Source of the DNA: Mytilinidion resinicola
Lineage: Eukaryota > Ascomycota > Dothideomycetes > Mytilinidiales > Mytilinidiaceae
Assembly (NCBI RefSeq): GCF_010093595.1
Contig: NW_022985445.1
Span: 1,213,787 to 1,277,786 of the forward strand
Reading direction: 5' to 3'
Length of the DNA stretch: 64,000 nucleotides
Shown: positions 12,604-25,079 of the stretch, one piece after another
Numbering within the stretch: the stretch's first letter is position 1
How the letters are laid out: each line of letters begins with the position of its first letter
The notes under the pieces: model-generated
Database searches by the model: none
The model's input: only the letters and a program-made list of their open reading frames with translations
What the model was told of the DNA's origin: nothing
Position numbers and translations under genes: made by a program

Positions 12604-13093
12604 GGGTACGCGGTGTATGTTCTGTCTGAATGATATGTAGAGGCTCCAGAAGGGTGTGGGTGGTGGCGTGGGAGCTGTCAACACAGCGTAAACAAACTCT
12701 CCGCGTATTCGCGCTAGTAGATATATCACGTGACTCTTATGCTGGCAGTCTGCCTCCAAATCACGCCAAGCCTCGCTCTAACTTTGGCCATGGTAACTGA
12801 CTGCGCGGGACTTCATGGTCTCCATCCTTAATCTAAGCAGAAGCCGTTCTTGTATTTTCTATTATCGTTTTCCTTGCGTGATTGTCTATTAGAGGTCACC
12901 TCTCCCCATACAGTACAAGGGTAGTGCCCGGGCCTTCCAAGACTGTTCTTGCTTGCCGCGCTTCGGATGTTTCGTCACGCTATCGGCCTGACGTACTACG
13001 CAGTATTTACCTGCTGGCCATGCATCCTCCTCACCCTATGCCCTTTGCGCCCGTTTGATTCTCTGTTCACATTCCTTACTCCATGATGCCACT
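12604..13093. other. divergent promoter between BRN1 and the cation exchanger
   Basis: A 490-bp spacer that must carry both promoters. A TATCACGTGACT element near 12725 contains the CACGTG E-box recognised by bHLH factors such as Cbf1. Nothing else was recognised. Confidence 0.45.
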
Positions 13094-16000
13094 ATGAGGC
13101 GCCTCTCCAATTCGGTACCTTCCTTGCGCGGACCAGCTACCACCTCGACGCTCCGGCGCCGGAAGTACTCTGCACGACCGTTTGTGCTCAGTATACTAGC
13201 TATTGTAACCCTCACTCTCCTGAGCGTTGCCGCGCATAGATGGGATCGCAATACTGGCCTTCGTGGCCGTAGCACGCTTCAATCGCGACAGCTTGCGCTC
13301 CTGTCTCCAGACAACGAAGAAGTAGAGTCCTCCAATGCGCTCCGGTAGAGACCAAAGCTAATTAAGCTTCAATCATAGTGCCGCCTAGTACACGATGCCC
13401 CCAATCAATGCGACTTCGTGAGAGCAAACTGCCCCGATGAAGAGGCTGGAGTCATCTCGTACCTTACTCTTTACTACTGCCGCCTTCCGAACTTGAAACC
13501 CCTCACATTTATAATCCTTATCCTATGGCTCTCTCTGCTCTTCAGCACAATTGGAATCGCCGCGAGCGATTTCTTCTGTGTCAATCTCAGCACAATCTCA
13601 TCCCTCCTTGGCATGAGCGAGAGCATGGCCGGCGTCACTTTCCTAGCTTTTGGGAATGGAAGTCCAGACGTCTTCTCCACTTTTGCGGCAATGAGTACAA
13701 ATAGCGGCAGTCTAGCAGTAGGGGAGCTGATGGGCGCCGCGGGCTTCATAACGGCGGTCGTCGCGGGGTCTATGGCCTTGGTCAGGCCCTTCAAAGTTGC
13801 ACGGAGAAGCTTCGTTCGCGATGTTGGTTTCTTCATTGTCGCTGCAAGCTTCAGCATGGTTTTTCTCTGGGACGGCAAGCTTTATTTCTGGGAGTGTGCC
13901 ACGATGGTTGCGTTCTACGTGTTTTATGTGATCACAGTCATGGTGTGGCACTGGTGGCTCGGCAGGAGACGGGCACGCAGGCAACGGACTGCTACGATGA
14001 GAAGTCAATATGTTCTCCCTGGAGGAGACGAGGAAGAGGTGTACCAAGCATACCAGGACGACGAAGATGGACCGGCTGGCGACGCCCGCACACCTCAGCG
14101 CGGACTCTCGGCGGACGACTTTTCCGCACTGGAGCGTGCTGATGAGGAAGACCTCTTAGATATTGATGACGATGACGGAGAAGAAGTCCGCGAAAGATGG
14201 CTTGGGGAATTGAACAGTAATATGCGACTGAGCAGGCCGCGTATAGGCGAGCGTCGTAACACACAACAGCCAATTCGACCAAGCTTGGTGGGCGTATTGG
14301 AGTTTCGCGCTGTGCTGTCCTCGCTGAAGAAGTCTAGGAACATCCAATCTATCCCAATACACCTTCGACGATACTCAGACGATCCTACTTTCACTACTGC
14401 GCAGCAACAGGACCTCCTATCCACACCCTCGGGCCCAGCCTCACGTCCGCCATACGCAGTAACACACGTGAACTCAGACGAGTCCCCTGGAGTTTCTAGA
14501 CCGAGTGCAGCGACAAGGAACGCCGGCGTGCATCGTGCTCGAGCTGTCTCTACAAATGACGTTGACACGGCTCTCCTGGATCCCAGTACTCTTCAACGAG
14601 GAGCTGTACCGAGTATTGACCTCCTCGGACCGTTGCATGAAGACGATAGAGGTTCAACACATTCAAACGTCGATCGGGCCCCATCACCAAGCTTTTCCAT
14701 CTCCCCACCGCCATCTAACCATGGATCGCAAGCTACGAGTCCAGCACCCCCACAAGTGATGGTCTCGTCACCAAATTCTTTGGCACCGCCTGCTCCTGGT
14801 GCCCCCGGGCCTCCGCCAATACGGCTTAGCGTTCCTAGCGCTTCGTCGCCAGATCCTAATTTACATCCTGGGCCTCGCCCTTACCCTAAGCTTAATATAC
14901 CAGGAGCGTCACCGCCATCTCCATTTCCCGCGTACTACGACCGTTCGCCTTCAAGTTACACTTCCTCTAGAGCACCTAGCTTACGACTACCACCAGCTAG
15001 CCTCTCTCCTGAGTCAATATTCCACCATTATGATTTCGTACATCCAGATCAAGACGAGAAGCCTTTGAAATGGTGGCCCTACAAAGTGCTACCTCCACCG
15101 CAGGTCCTCATCTCTACTCTATTCCCGACGCTGTATAATTGGTCCGACAAAAACATATGGGAAAGGTTCTTAGGTGTTATTGCAGCGCCTAGCGTGTTTC
15201 TTCTAACAATCACCTTGCCTGTGGTCGAAGCGGAGAGGGACGAGGAAAACACTGCGGGTCCCCCAAACCTTAGTTTACCACACAGCGCGACGTCAACGAC
15301 TGGAAACGGTGCTAGCTTCAGCCGAAGCACTATCACAATCCTACCGCCCGACAACCCAGAATCAACTGATGCGGCTATACTCAACGGCGAAGGTCATAGT
15401 CTTGACTCTACCGGAGGCCGAAAGAGTAGCAAGGGTCAAGCAAAGCAAGGAGATTCTATTGAGTCAACAGAGCAACACAATCTGCACCTCCATCATGCTG
15501 AACCAGTGCTTCTCTCTCCTACCAACCCTCGCATACTGCAATCTCCCGAGCAACTGCCAATGAACGACAACACTCCGCCTGAGCCAAAGCAGTGGAACCG
15601 TTGGCTGGTTATCTTACAAGCATTCACAGCTCCTTACTTCATTGTGCTGATTGTCTGGGCCAACACATCCCTTGACTCACCTCGGGCTCTTGTGATGCCA
15701 ACGCTATACTCCCTCATTGTCTCATTGGTTCTGCTTGCTATCATCCTTACTACAACAACACCAACCCGGCCACCACGATGGAGAGTGGTGCTCTGTTTTC
15801 TGGGATTCGCGGTAGCTATATCCTGGATCAGCAGTATTGCCAACGAGGTGGTGGGCGTTCTCAAGACACTGGGTGTGGTCCTCAACATGAGCGATGCGAT
15901 CCTGGGGCTCACCATCTTCGCCGTGGGCAACTCGCTCGGCGATCTCGTGGCGGACATCACAGTGGCGCGACTCGGATTCCCGGTGATGGCGCTCTCAGCG

Positions 16001-16321
16001 TGTTTCGGGGGCCCGATGCTCAACATTCTTCTGGGCATTGGGATCAGCGGGTGCTACATAACGCTCAAAGGCGGGCAGCACGACCAGAAGAAGCATCCCG
16101 GCCACCCGCTGAAGATGAAGCCGTTCCATGTGGACGTCAGCACCACGCTGGTGATTTCTGGAGCGACGCTTCTGGTCACTTTGGTGGGCCTCTTGGTGGC
16201 CGTCCCGTTACGGAAGTGGAAGATGGACAAGATGATTGGGTGGGGGCTGGTTATCTTATGGGCGCTCAGCACGCTGGGGAATGTCATGGTAGAGATCTTT
16301 GGCTGGGGCTACGACAGCTAA
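13094..16321 (+). CDS. NCX/NCLX-type sodium/calcium (cation) exchanger, Ecm27-like
   Basis: Membrane cation/Ca2+ exchanger of the CaCA superfamily, closest in motif to NCLX (SLC8B1) and yeast Ecm27. Exons are 13094-13321 and 13379-16321 (57-nt GT-AG intron), giving 1056 aa. The join produces the conserved DNEECRLVHDAPNQCDFVRANC segment. A hydrophobic signal anchor lies at residues ~30-45. The alpha-1 repeat carries GNGSPDVF at about 168-175 and the alpha-2 repeat GNSLGDLVAD at about 926-935, the ion-coordinating signatures. Between them lies an approximately 500-residue Pro/Ser-rich, acidic, probably disordered cytoplasmic loop, far longer than in animal NCLX but common in filamentous fungi. 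The C-terminal ~200 residues form several TM helices. The start has only a short leader after BRN1's promoter. Membrane location (vacuole, ER or other) cannot be read from sequence. Confidence 0.92.
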
Positions 16322-17999
16322 AGAAACAATGCAGTGATTCTTGCTTTTGGGGGACTGCACGGTGAATTGGATATACCCTTCGCAGGCGTTTGTGGTGGCT
16401 TTTCATAGCGCGTACACATACATACAGGGGTGGTCCTGGGCTTAGGCCAGCCAGTATATAGGGAATGCCAGCTAATGGCGATGAGCTGTTCCCGCTTCGA
16501 CGGCTAGAGTGAGGCGGAGAAGGTTCCAGTGCCACACACGTGTATGCTCTGGTCGAGAGACCGTCCCGGGTCGCGCAATTCTATTCGACAGCAAGCTACC
16601 ACGGCCGCGGATGCACAGCGAGATTGGGCGTCAAAATCGGGCTCTGTCATGGAGCCTCTTGAGGCATCCCACAGCTGCAGCCCGATTGGTGTCTCCACTG
16701 CCACGTCGGCAGGGACAGCGCGCGGCCCGAAAAACTGCTGAAAATACTTCGTAGACAACCGATGACTCTACCGACTTTCGAGGGTATTACGAGGGCATAA
16801 ATATCAATGAGGAGGGCTAGAAAGGCTCGCTCTTTAGATATCAACACATCCTGACTCTGCTATCGTTCCTGGCCTGCATATCGCATCCACACGACCGCTT
16901 TTTCTGCACGTCTTGCTGCCAGCCTACCCCAATGTTGCACTCAGGGAAGAAGATTTACTTTCAATTGATTCGCCGCAAGCGTAGGCCCTGAAGTCAGCCC
17001 TGGAGCTCTCGGCCCTTGCTTGTTGACTTGCCCGCGCATATTTCGTCGCCCACACAACCTTGGAATCAACAACTCGGCGTCCTACAACACTCCCACAGCA
17101 CCCTTCGTGCCGTCCTCAAACATCACTCCCACATCCAGCCCCAGCCGGACCGGACTGCCTGTTCCTCTGCAGCCGCATTGCGGGCTTGTTTGACTAGAAT
17201 ATTCGACACGCAGGGTTGTCCCAGTCAGCCGCCCCCATCTCTCACGCCCAATTGCTGCTGGCAGTCGTCATTCAAGCTGCATCCCTCAGACCCGCGTCTC
17301 TCGCCGCCCAAGGTCTATTCCCAGGTCCACTCCAAGGTCCACCAGCTGTGTCTGTCACCCCGGACCGCTCTCCAGTAGCAGGTCAGACCTAACGGGCCGC
17401 CTCAATCGATAACGATCGCAATTTTGCCCCTCGCCAGCCGCTGCCTCACACCCTCCACACCCTCGGCGCCCTCCATACACGTCGCGCGTGAGACAGCGAT
17501 CACCCGCCTTGCCGCAACCCAATTGCTCTCGAGACAGCACCCCCCCTATCGGACTACGCCTTTCCCGCTTCTCAAATAGCCCCGAGCCTCTCCCCGCGCC
17601 CGAGTGAGCCCTACCTACTCTCTCACAACACGACGCTGTTTCGAACACACAACAGACTACTCACCCTGCAGTCCCGCGCTGCGCCCCTCCACACCAACAC
17701 TGGCCCGCGCCGCCAGTGCAGCCCTCCCTCGAGTACAGTCGTCTCACTCAAGGTTATCGCACCTCGCCCTCTCTGGTAGAAAGGGTCGAGTGCGATAATT
17801 CCTTGCACCACTCAGCCCCATGCCGTTAGTCGTTGCCCTTCCTAACCGTCCGCCTGCTTCTCGCGCTGCTTCTCGTCCTGCCTCACGTCCTGCTTTGAAT
17901 CCCCGGCGGTCGCTTTCGCGCCGTTCTCCTGTTTCGCGCCGCGCCGCCTCCACTTCCTCTCGTGCCAGCGCGCCCTCCACCACTGTTATTACCTCCACC
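16322..17999. other. intergenic region and long 5' leader
   Basis: A 1.7-kb spacer. From roughly 16.9 to 18.0 kb it is C/T-rich with many CCC and CACCC runs, as expected for a long 5' leader of the downstream gene. It contains small upstream ATGs. An in-frame ATG at 17820 would extend the downstream protein by 60 Arg/Ser/Ala-rich residues. No independent gene is supported. Confidence 0.45.
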
Positions 18000-20469
18000 A
18001 TGGGCCAAGGCAATACTGACGTCTTGCTATCCTTTAGGAGAAACATCACAGTCAACCACTCGACTGGCTCCGAGCAGAATTCCTATTCCGACGAGGAAGA
18101 TTCCTCTGGCGTCCAGGTGTCGGCGCATTCTGGTAGCCACGAAGACGAATACACGGACTCAGCCGAGGAGGAAGAGGAAGAAGGGTGGGACTATATAGAC
18201 GACGAGATCGAACCGTCCGACTCTGCCTCGCGTCCACGAGCACCGCCAAAGCACCGCTCCGTCCCGCAGCCCGCGCCTCGTCCCCCGCCTGCACCCCGTG
18301 CCCGATCCCATCGTGCTCCCGCCCGCGACCCACCTGTTCGCCATAGGTCCTCCAGGTCCTCAAGCAGACATCCCCGAGAGAAGGAGCCAAGGCAGCGACG
18401 ACGGCGGCCCGAGTCCGTCCACTCAGACAGCCTGGACGAGCACGACGACTATCCGGGCTACGCCCGTGGCGGGCACCAGCCTCATCCAAGCCAGCAATGG
18501 GGTCACGTTCCGCATCAACCGCCTGCCAGCGGCTATGCGCCCAGTGTGATGTCGGGTGTTCCTCCATACAACCCCTTCACTAATGGAATGGCACCGCCAG
18601 GCAACTCGTTGGTTCCGTTCTCTCAGGGGGGCGATCCTTACGGCGGCTACCCCCAGAACCCGTTTGCATCGCCGCCGCCTCTTGGACCTAATGGAAATCC
18701 ATTCGCTCCAGCTGGCGCTGGCGCACCCGGTGGATACTTTCCTCCTCCAGACGGACAGCGCCCAGGCAGAGGAGCGCACCGGAACTCGATGCCTCCAATG
18801 CCTCCTGGAGGTGAGATGATGCCTTTCGGCGCCAATGGCTACTATCCCTACGGTGCTCCGCCTTACGGAATGCCTCCTGGAATGCCTGGAATGCCTGGCA
18901 TGCCTGGCATGCCCGGCATGATCAACGGAATGCCCAATCCGTACTACTACCAGCAGCCACCCACCCACACGCCCACGCCACCCCCGAAACGATCCACGCC
19001 AGGAGCAGAAGCTCCCCCTCCTCCACCACCACCTCCTCCGCCGCCGCCGCCGCCACCACCACCGCCACCGCCACCGCCACCTCCACCACCCGGTCCACCA
19101 GAGCCCACCCCAGACGATGTCCGACTTTTGAAACTTGAAAGGATGCTTCTGGGCCAACGCGACGAAGAGGACAAAAAGGCCGAGGACCAGCGATTCAATA
19201 AGCTAGAACAGCTTCTCATCGCTCAGCATGAAGCTCGTGTTCAAAAAGAAGCAGATAAAAAGAAGGCTGCCGCGGAAGCTGCCGCGAAAGCTGCAGAGGC
19301 CAAAAAGAAAGGGGATGAAGACAAATTGGCGAAATTGGAGAAGCTCATTCTCGCTCAGAAAGATGAACAGTTGAAGAGGGAAGCGGCAGCTGAAGCGGCA
19401 CGCAATGCCGAGAAGGCGGAGGCCGAATCAAAGGCAGCGAAGGATGCAGCTGACAAGCAAGCTGCTGCGGAAGCTGCAGCGAAGCTCCTGGAAGCAGCGA
19501 AAAAGGCTCGTGAAGAAGCCGAAGCCAAAGCCGCGAAGGAAGCGGAGGAAACAAAGGCGGCGCACGAAAAGGCACTTGCTGAGGCGAAAGCTGCTGCAGA
19601 GGAGCTTGAGAAGGGTAAGAAAGCGGCGGAAGAGCAGGCAGAAGCGATGAAGCCAAAGCCGGAAGCAGCCAAGCCCCCGATCAAGTTCAAAGACGCTGTT
19701 GGCCGTAAATTCAGCTTCCCATGGCATTTGTGCAAAACCTGGAAGGTAAGTCTTAGCCTCCAGCTTCATACCTTACTCGCATCCGTTACTAACTTCAATC
19801 TTACAGGGAATGGAGGAATTGATCAAACAAGCCTTTCTCCATGTGGATGTGATCGGCCCGCATGTTCACGATGGCCACTACGATCTTGTAGGCCCTGATG
19901 GCGAGATCATCCTTCCCCAAGTCTGGGAGACCATGATCCAACCCGACTGGGCGATTACGATGCATATGTGGCCGATGCCAGAGCCGCCACCACCTCCTCC
20001 GCCTCCACCACCTCCCCCAGAGCCTCAACATCACGGGCACCACTTCGATCCTAATATGGTCATGCTTCCACCGCAACGTGTGAAGAAACCATCCAAGGGC
20101 GGCAAGGCCGATAAAGCCAGCCGACACCACGGCATGCCCACTGGCATGGGAATGGCCCCTCCACCCCCACCTCCTCCACCTCCCCCGCCACCCCCCATGG
20201 GAGGACCCGACGTCGTCATCATCGATGGGCCTGGGCCTCCTCCGCCACCGCCTCCCCCGCCCATGCCGGGTCCAGACATGGTTGTCGTCAACCACCATCC
20301 GTCGCGGAAAAAGAAACCAGCGCCTTTACCGCCGTTGCTCAGGTGGACGGCCGGCGGCGCGGGTCGCAGCCAGTCTTTAAAAGGGGTAAAAAAACCTGAT
20401 GGCTCTAGTTCTACCGCTTCTACACCTTCACCTCCTGCTAATGCGCAGAGTGGGTGCATCGTTATGTGA
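18000..20469 (+). CDS. proline-rich coiled-coil protein with fungal ubiquitin-like domain and terminal lipidation motifs
   Basis: Exons 18000-19745 and 19807-20469 (61-nt intron with CTAAC branch site) encode 802 aa. The order seen is: an N-terminal MGQGNTDV that fits N-myristoylation; an acidic then Arg/Pro-rich low-complexity region (~30-200); a Gly/Pro/Met-rich stretch with MPG repeats (~289-310); about 25 prolines (~340-364); a long Ala/Lys/Glu coiled coil (~371-554); and a compact domain at ~561-640 (FKDAVGRKFSFPWHLCKTW..GMEELI..VIGPHV..GPDGEIILPQVWE). That domain matches the ubiquitin-like domain widespread in filamentous fungi. Two or three more polyproline blocks follow, then a basic tail ending in CIVM, a CaaX prenylation box. 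I prefer 18000 as start because of its ACCATGG context and the Gly at position 2; 17820 is the in-frame alternative. The function is unknown; membrane attachment and SH3/profilin-type contacts are inferred. Confidence 0.85.
18868..18930 (+). repeat. in-gene 9-12-bp repeat encoding Met-Pro-Gly steps
   Basis: Tandem copies of ATGCCTGGA/ATGCCTGGC within the coding region encode successive MPG tripeptides. Such tracts commonly vary in copy number between strains. The reading frame is kept because the unit is a multiple of three. Confidence 0.7.
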
Positions 20470-23019
20470 TCGAACTGCCTGTTGACTATCTTGTCTAGGG
20501 CTACCCGTATGCGTATCAGTATCAGGAGAATTGGTGGCCGTAGCAGAGACGAATCGGATGCTAGGCGTACGAAAACGAGGAGAAAAAGAGCAGTCGCTGA
20601 TTGACGGTGTGGGACAAGACAAATTGGAGTCGCTGGGAGGCATCACCGTGCTCGGGCGGTGGTCTCTTTTATGTTTCGGAAACTCTTTCTTCGGATCGTC
20701 TCTTTTCCCACACTTTGGTCTGGTTTGGCGGCTGTTCTCCTTTCTTGGTGCCTGGTTTTCTATTCTTCTTTTTGCGACCACTGTTCTATGCGCCTTTGGG
20801 TGCCCATAGCACTATTGTTGATGGTTTCGAAGTTCATTTCATAGCGAGCTGAAGCGGATGGATGAGTCGTCAGGGGGCATGGTTTTATCCCGCTTAGCGG
20901 GTCTTTCATGCCCCAGGGGAGGGGTTGTGGTTGTTGGATCTCTTTTTTTTTGCAAGCGTACGAAGCGGATGTTTTCATGGTTGTGCTGTTTCATTTGTGC
21001 GTTTCGGTTTGTTTAGCGCGCGTGTCTTTACTGACGCAACGATTGAGATGTTGAGATGAAGTTTTGATTTTCGCTATTCTTCACGTCCGTTTTTTCTTTC
21101 TTTCTTGAGGCGAGCAATTTTGGATCAGGGATGGATCAGCTGAGCCTGCAGCTAGTCGCGAACGAATTGGTTTCGTTGTTGGGGGTTTCTAGGGAATGGA
21201 ATCGGGGATTGCTGGGGACGGCGTAGGGATCTTTTTACACCGGGGTCGGTCCTCAAAAGTTTCAGATACCCGGCAGAAGAGGGAGAAAATGCGACGGTGA
21301 ATGGGGCAGATGATGTTTGTGGATCTTTTGAGTGCTTTTTCTTTTCATGGGATTAGGGTATTAGATATCAAGGCCAGGCGTCTGGATCAACTCTACTGTT
21401 GTCTTTTTTATGTGGTGATTGTGGTGTTTCATGGGGGAGAGTGGTGAAGGTGGTGAGTGAGAGGTGTGTTTCCTTGTTGTCGTTTCTCTTTTGGTACGGT
21501 AGGGATGGAAAAAGGTAGGAAAGCAAAAGTTACTTCCCAGCTCAACTACGATTGTTTGCTCCCACCAATCTGTCTATTTCGTCGCGCGAATAAGTGTCGT
21601 CTTCACTCTCGATAAGCCCTCTGCCTCCTTCACACCGCCCCTCCTTACCTCCCCACCTTAATCCATTGCATTCTGAAGAGCACACAGCTGGTTTTTTTTT
21701 CCAGGGTCGGAACGTTCCTAAAAAAGGACATTAGAACGCGTAAGATGGTAGCCTCTCTCAGCTTTTCTAAGCCCAACGTTCCACCGTCGCCCCATGAAAC
21801 CATGTTTCAACCTCCTTAGCACCATCATCAAGCAAGTCAAATAAGCCCTTGGTCTCTGTCCCTGCGCTAGTGTTATCAAGACCGTTCTCTCACGGCTCGA
21901 ACGAGGCTCGATCTGATTCGTTCTGTTCCACTACTGCGGCCTCTATTTTTCACAGGCCGTAGCCGCCTTAGCTCCATGAGCTTATACTTCAAATAATCTT
22001 CCGTGGAAATAAGGGTCCCCTACAGGGATTAGTAGAGGCGGGATACTGTTGCGGGGCTTCGGCGATGGTATGATTACTGCTATATACTAAAGATTGTAAG
22101 ATATTAGCCGTACTTTCGTACCTTCCTTTCTCCGAGAGTATATTCACTCAAATCCGTCTGTACCACAATCCAATCCACTCACTCACCTCCCGTCCATTCG
22201 TCAAGCCGCTCGTGCTTCCCAAAGTCTTCGCTAGCACCCGCACTAAATCTGTTTCGGGCTGACTTATAAAGGTATATATCCAGTTCAATTCTTCGGCACC
22301 TCACCAATTCAAACCATGGGTGGACCAGCCAGACCATATAGTGCGCAAGTGCACACTGCGGTGATCTCGACTTGGGGCCTAGGTTGTGGGGTTCCCCGTC
22401 TTGGGTTGAAATCTCGGTCGACCTTTTCTTGAGGGGGGCTTCCTTTTATCCTAGGGTGTTATTGATAAGACATACCCCTTTCATCACGTGGTAGTCCGGG
22501 GGTCACTTCCTCTGTCCTCCACAGATTTTCAATTTTTTTGGTTGGACCGATTAGGAAATCCACGAAGTGGAGTTACTTGCGTGTCTTCTAGCACGCGGTG
22601 TTGCGTCCTCTGTCCTCGATACTTTTCCGAGCTCTTGGTTGAGCGGAAGAGGAAATCCACACAGCGTGGTTACTTTCGTGCTTCAAAGCACGCGGCGTTG
22701 CTTTCTCTATCCTCAGCACTTTTTCCGAAGCTCCATCCAAAATAGGTAATACGCTCGGCGTAGCTTAGAAGTCGCTTCAGCCTCTGAACCGTATGCCGGT
22801 TGATAAATCTATGCTCTTCACTTCTTAGAGCTGGTGGCCGGATAGTTAAAGAGATCGTTGCAGAGACGTCGTCACACAGAGCCCGCACATCTTCAAGCCC
22901 TTGAAATCCATCATGAACATTGATTCAAGGGTATCATAACTTACGTCCTCATCAACGCATCAAAAAAAAAAAAAAAAGCCGCTCTGCTCAACGCACCCAC
23001 TCCATGCCAAACCCATCCC
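20470..23019. other. long intergenic region between convergent genes
   Basis: A 2.55-kb spacer. The first kilobase is T/G-rich and likely 3' untranslated sequence of the ubiquitin-like-domain gene. A degenerate ~100-bp tandem repeat lies at 22485-22740 and a run of 15 or more A at about 22962. No protein with recognisable features was found on either strand. Confidence 0.45.
22485..22740. repeat. degenerate ~100-bp tandem repeat, about 2.5 copies
   Basis: Units begin with CACGTGG at 22485, CACGCGG at 22592 and CACGCGG at 22689, periods of 107 and 97 bp. Shared blocks include TCCTCTGTCCTC / TCTCTATCCTC, TTTTTCCGA and AGGAAATCCAC. The third copy is partial. No homology to the 8990-9610 repeat was visible. 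Confidence 0.68.
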
Positions 23020-23881
23020 TCATAGCAGCAAACCCACCACAACACCCAACCCCCCAACCCACCAGACCCTCTCCCCTGCCCGCAGCCTCCCCGCGCCCCC
23101 ACAAACACCCCCCTGCGGACACTTCCCCCCCGTCACCGTCTTCACCTGCTTCTGCACATTCTGCTTAAACGCCCCAATCACATTGCCCGGCGGGTAGTAC
23201 TCGCACACGACGAACCAACCCGGCGCGGCCTTGGCGCCCGTCTTCCCGGAGCAGTCGGTCCGCGAGCAGCCGACCGTCGTGGACGCCTTCCACACCAGCT
23301 GCGTGAAATGGCCCGTCTGCTCCGAGAACTGGGCCTTGCCGAAGTCGTAGTGGGCGCGCTCGTTGCCCCAGGCCTCGATCGAGGCGGTGGCGTTGGGGTA
23401 GCCGGACGCGAGGTTCTCGCCCGAGGGACCGCCCTGAGGGGGTGCGTGTGTAAGTATCGAAGTATCAAAGTAAGAAGGGATGTTGGGAGAGATGAGGCGA
23501 TGGCGTGGCTTTGCACGTGATGGCAAAGAGACGAAATTGGGCATTGACATGGTGGAAAAGGCATCTTGAGAATAGGTGATAAAGAGGTAGGGAAAAGAGA
23601 GAGAGACTCACCGAATGCTCAAACACACACGCACCGCCCCATTTTGCCGCGAAGGTCGCGAGCGAGTTGTTCCAGGTCAGGGCGCTCGCGTTGTGCTGCG
23701 CGCGGTACGTGTTTGTGCTGTTTAGCACCGCTTTCTTGAAATCGTTCGCGTCGCTGTACTCGGTCGAGGTGCTGGGCGAGGCGGAGGCGGTTACGGTGAC
23801 GACGGAGGGTTTTGCAGGGGTGGCGGCGGCGAGAGCGAGGCTGAGGAGAGAGATGGGGAGGAGGAAGAATGGGGAGCGCAT
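23020..23881 (-). CDS. secreted CAP/SCP (PR-1-like) protein, Pry-type
   Basis: Extracellular CAP-superfamily protein; yeast relatives (Pry1-3) bind sterols and lipids. Minus-strand exons 23881-23612 and 23433-23020 encode 227 aa; the 178-nt intron is GT-AG and phase 0. A hydrophobic signal peptide covers about the first 20 residues. The CAP fold shows the expected order: LNSTNTYRAQHNASALTWN, then FEHS joined across the intron to GGPSGENLA, then GHFTQLVWKASTTVGC, then WFVVCEYYPPGN. The CAP-pocket histidines/glutamates are present in HS, GEN and GHF. Cysteines are spaced as in the family. The C-terminus ends in a hydrophobic stretch (VWWVGGLGVVVGLLL) after a short basic spacer, which could be a GPI signal as in Pry3. 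The start at 23881 directly precedes the signal peptide. Confidence 0.92.
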
Positions 23882-25079
23882 TTTGGGAAGACCAGATTTG
23901 TGATATGTAGAGAGGCAGTTGCTTTTGGTCAATTGCGAAAAGGTGAGAATGAGGTTGTACTGGAACGGTTCATGAGGAAGCTGCAAGTTAGTAGAAAATC
24001 AGCTTGTGACTTGAACTATCGTATTTGTTTAACAGCGGGCTCTTTTCTGAGCGCCATAGGCCGTGGATGGCACGGTTGGTCAAGGATGGTAGCCTTGTTT
24101 CGGGAGTCTTTGTCCTTGCGGAACGGCTCGTCGTGAGTGATTTGACTCGTCGTCAGGGTTGGCGGCTAAATGACGTAGTGCTTGCTGCACTCGGCTTAGC
24201 GCCTTTGTTTGGTAGGCTGTCGTACCTCCAGATTGCTTATGATCACGTGATACTAGCGAGGTCCAGCCGTGCCAGTCCGTGGAGGCAAAAATAAGGTGAA
24301 TAGCAACGAACCATGGGATGTGATGTTCTAGCCACACTCTCTGGACTCGACACTTTCCCCGTTTCCAAATTAGGAGACTCGTCGGGTTCTGTGCACGCTT
24401 CCAGCCCACCAAAAGTGTAGCCTTCACTTTTTTTGAAATCCGTTCCAAGCATTTTTGACGGCATTAAGAACGTGTCAGAAGTATAGAAGAATCGGTCACA
24501 GATATGAGTCGTAGAAGTTATTCCCATAAAGCAAGCCTCGCGTCAAAGATGAATTCCCAAGATGGCCACTCATGCATGAATCACAGCGAGCTGAAACACA
24601 TAGGTGATGACGATTAGAATCCCATCACGCCTATTCTACCTCGTCCATTTTCCCAATCAAACGATTACTTTCCTTCCCACCGATTCGTCAAGCCACCAGC
24701 CCATCCGCGGGAAGTCCGAGTCCATTCATCCACCAACGGGTATCTAAGATATATCTGATGCATCCCATCCATCCATCCATCGAACAAATCCGAGAATCAA
24801 ACACCCACAAATCCGTGTATCAACCACCCACATCACCTTTATCCACCAAACAAAAGAGAAAAGGGCGTGCATAACATACAGTACACCTTTCCACTACCGC
24901 CCCGTGGTAGTAGTCCGGCAAGATTTCAAACCTGTCAAGAAGATGGATTGTAGACCTTCTTGAGATTTACCTACTAGAGTTTCTTTGAAGCATTTTCAAA
25001 CCGGCGTTAAACAGTGTCAGCAAAGTAATGCCCGAACACTATACGCATTTATCTCCCCAAATACTATCGCCCCCCTCAC
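23882..25079. other. promoter of the CAP gene and 3' region of the next gene
   Basis: A 1.2-kb spacer between the CAP gene start and the 3' end of the 25.1-kb gene. A short (CCAT)n microsatellite occurs at about 24764-24780. No gene is supported. Confidence 0.45.

Noticed and set aside
18423..19157. A 244-codon Trp/Arg-rich frame on the minus strand
   Set aside because: It is the mirror of the polyproline codons of the + strand gene; such tracts leave the antisense frame open by chance.
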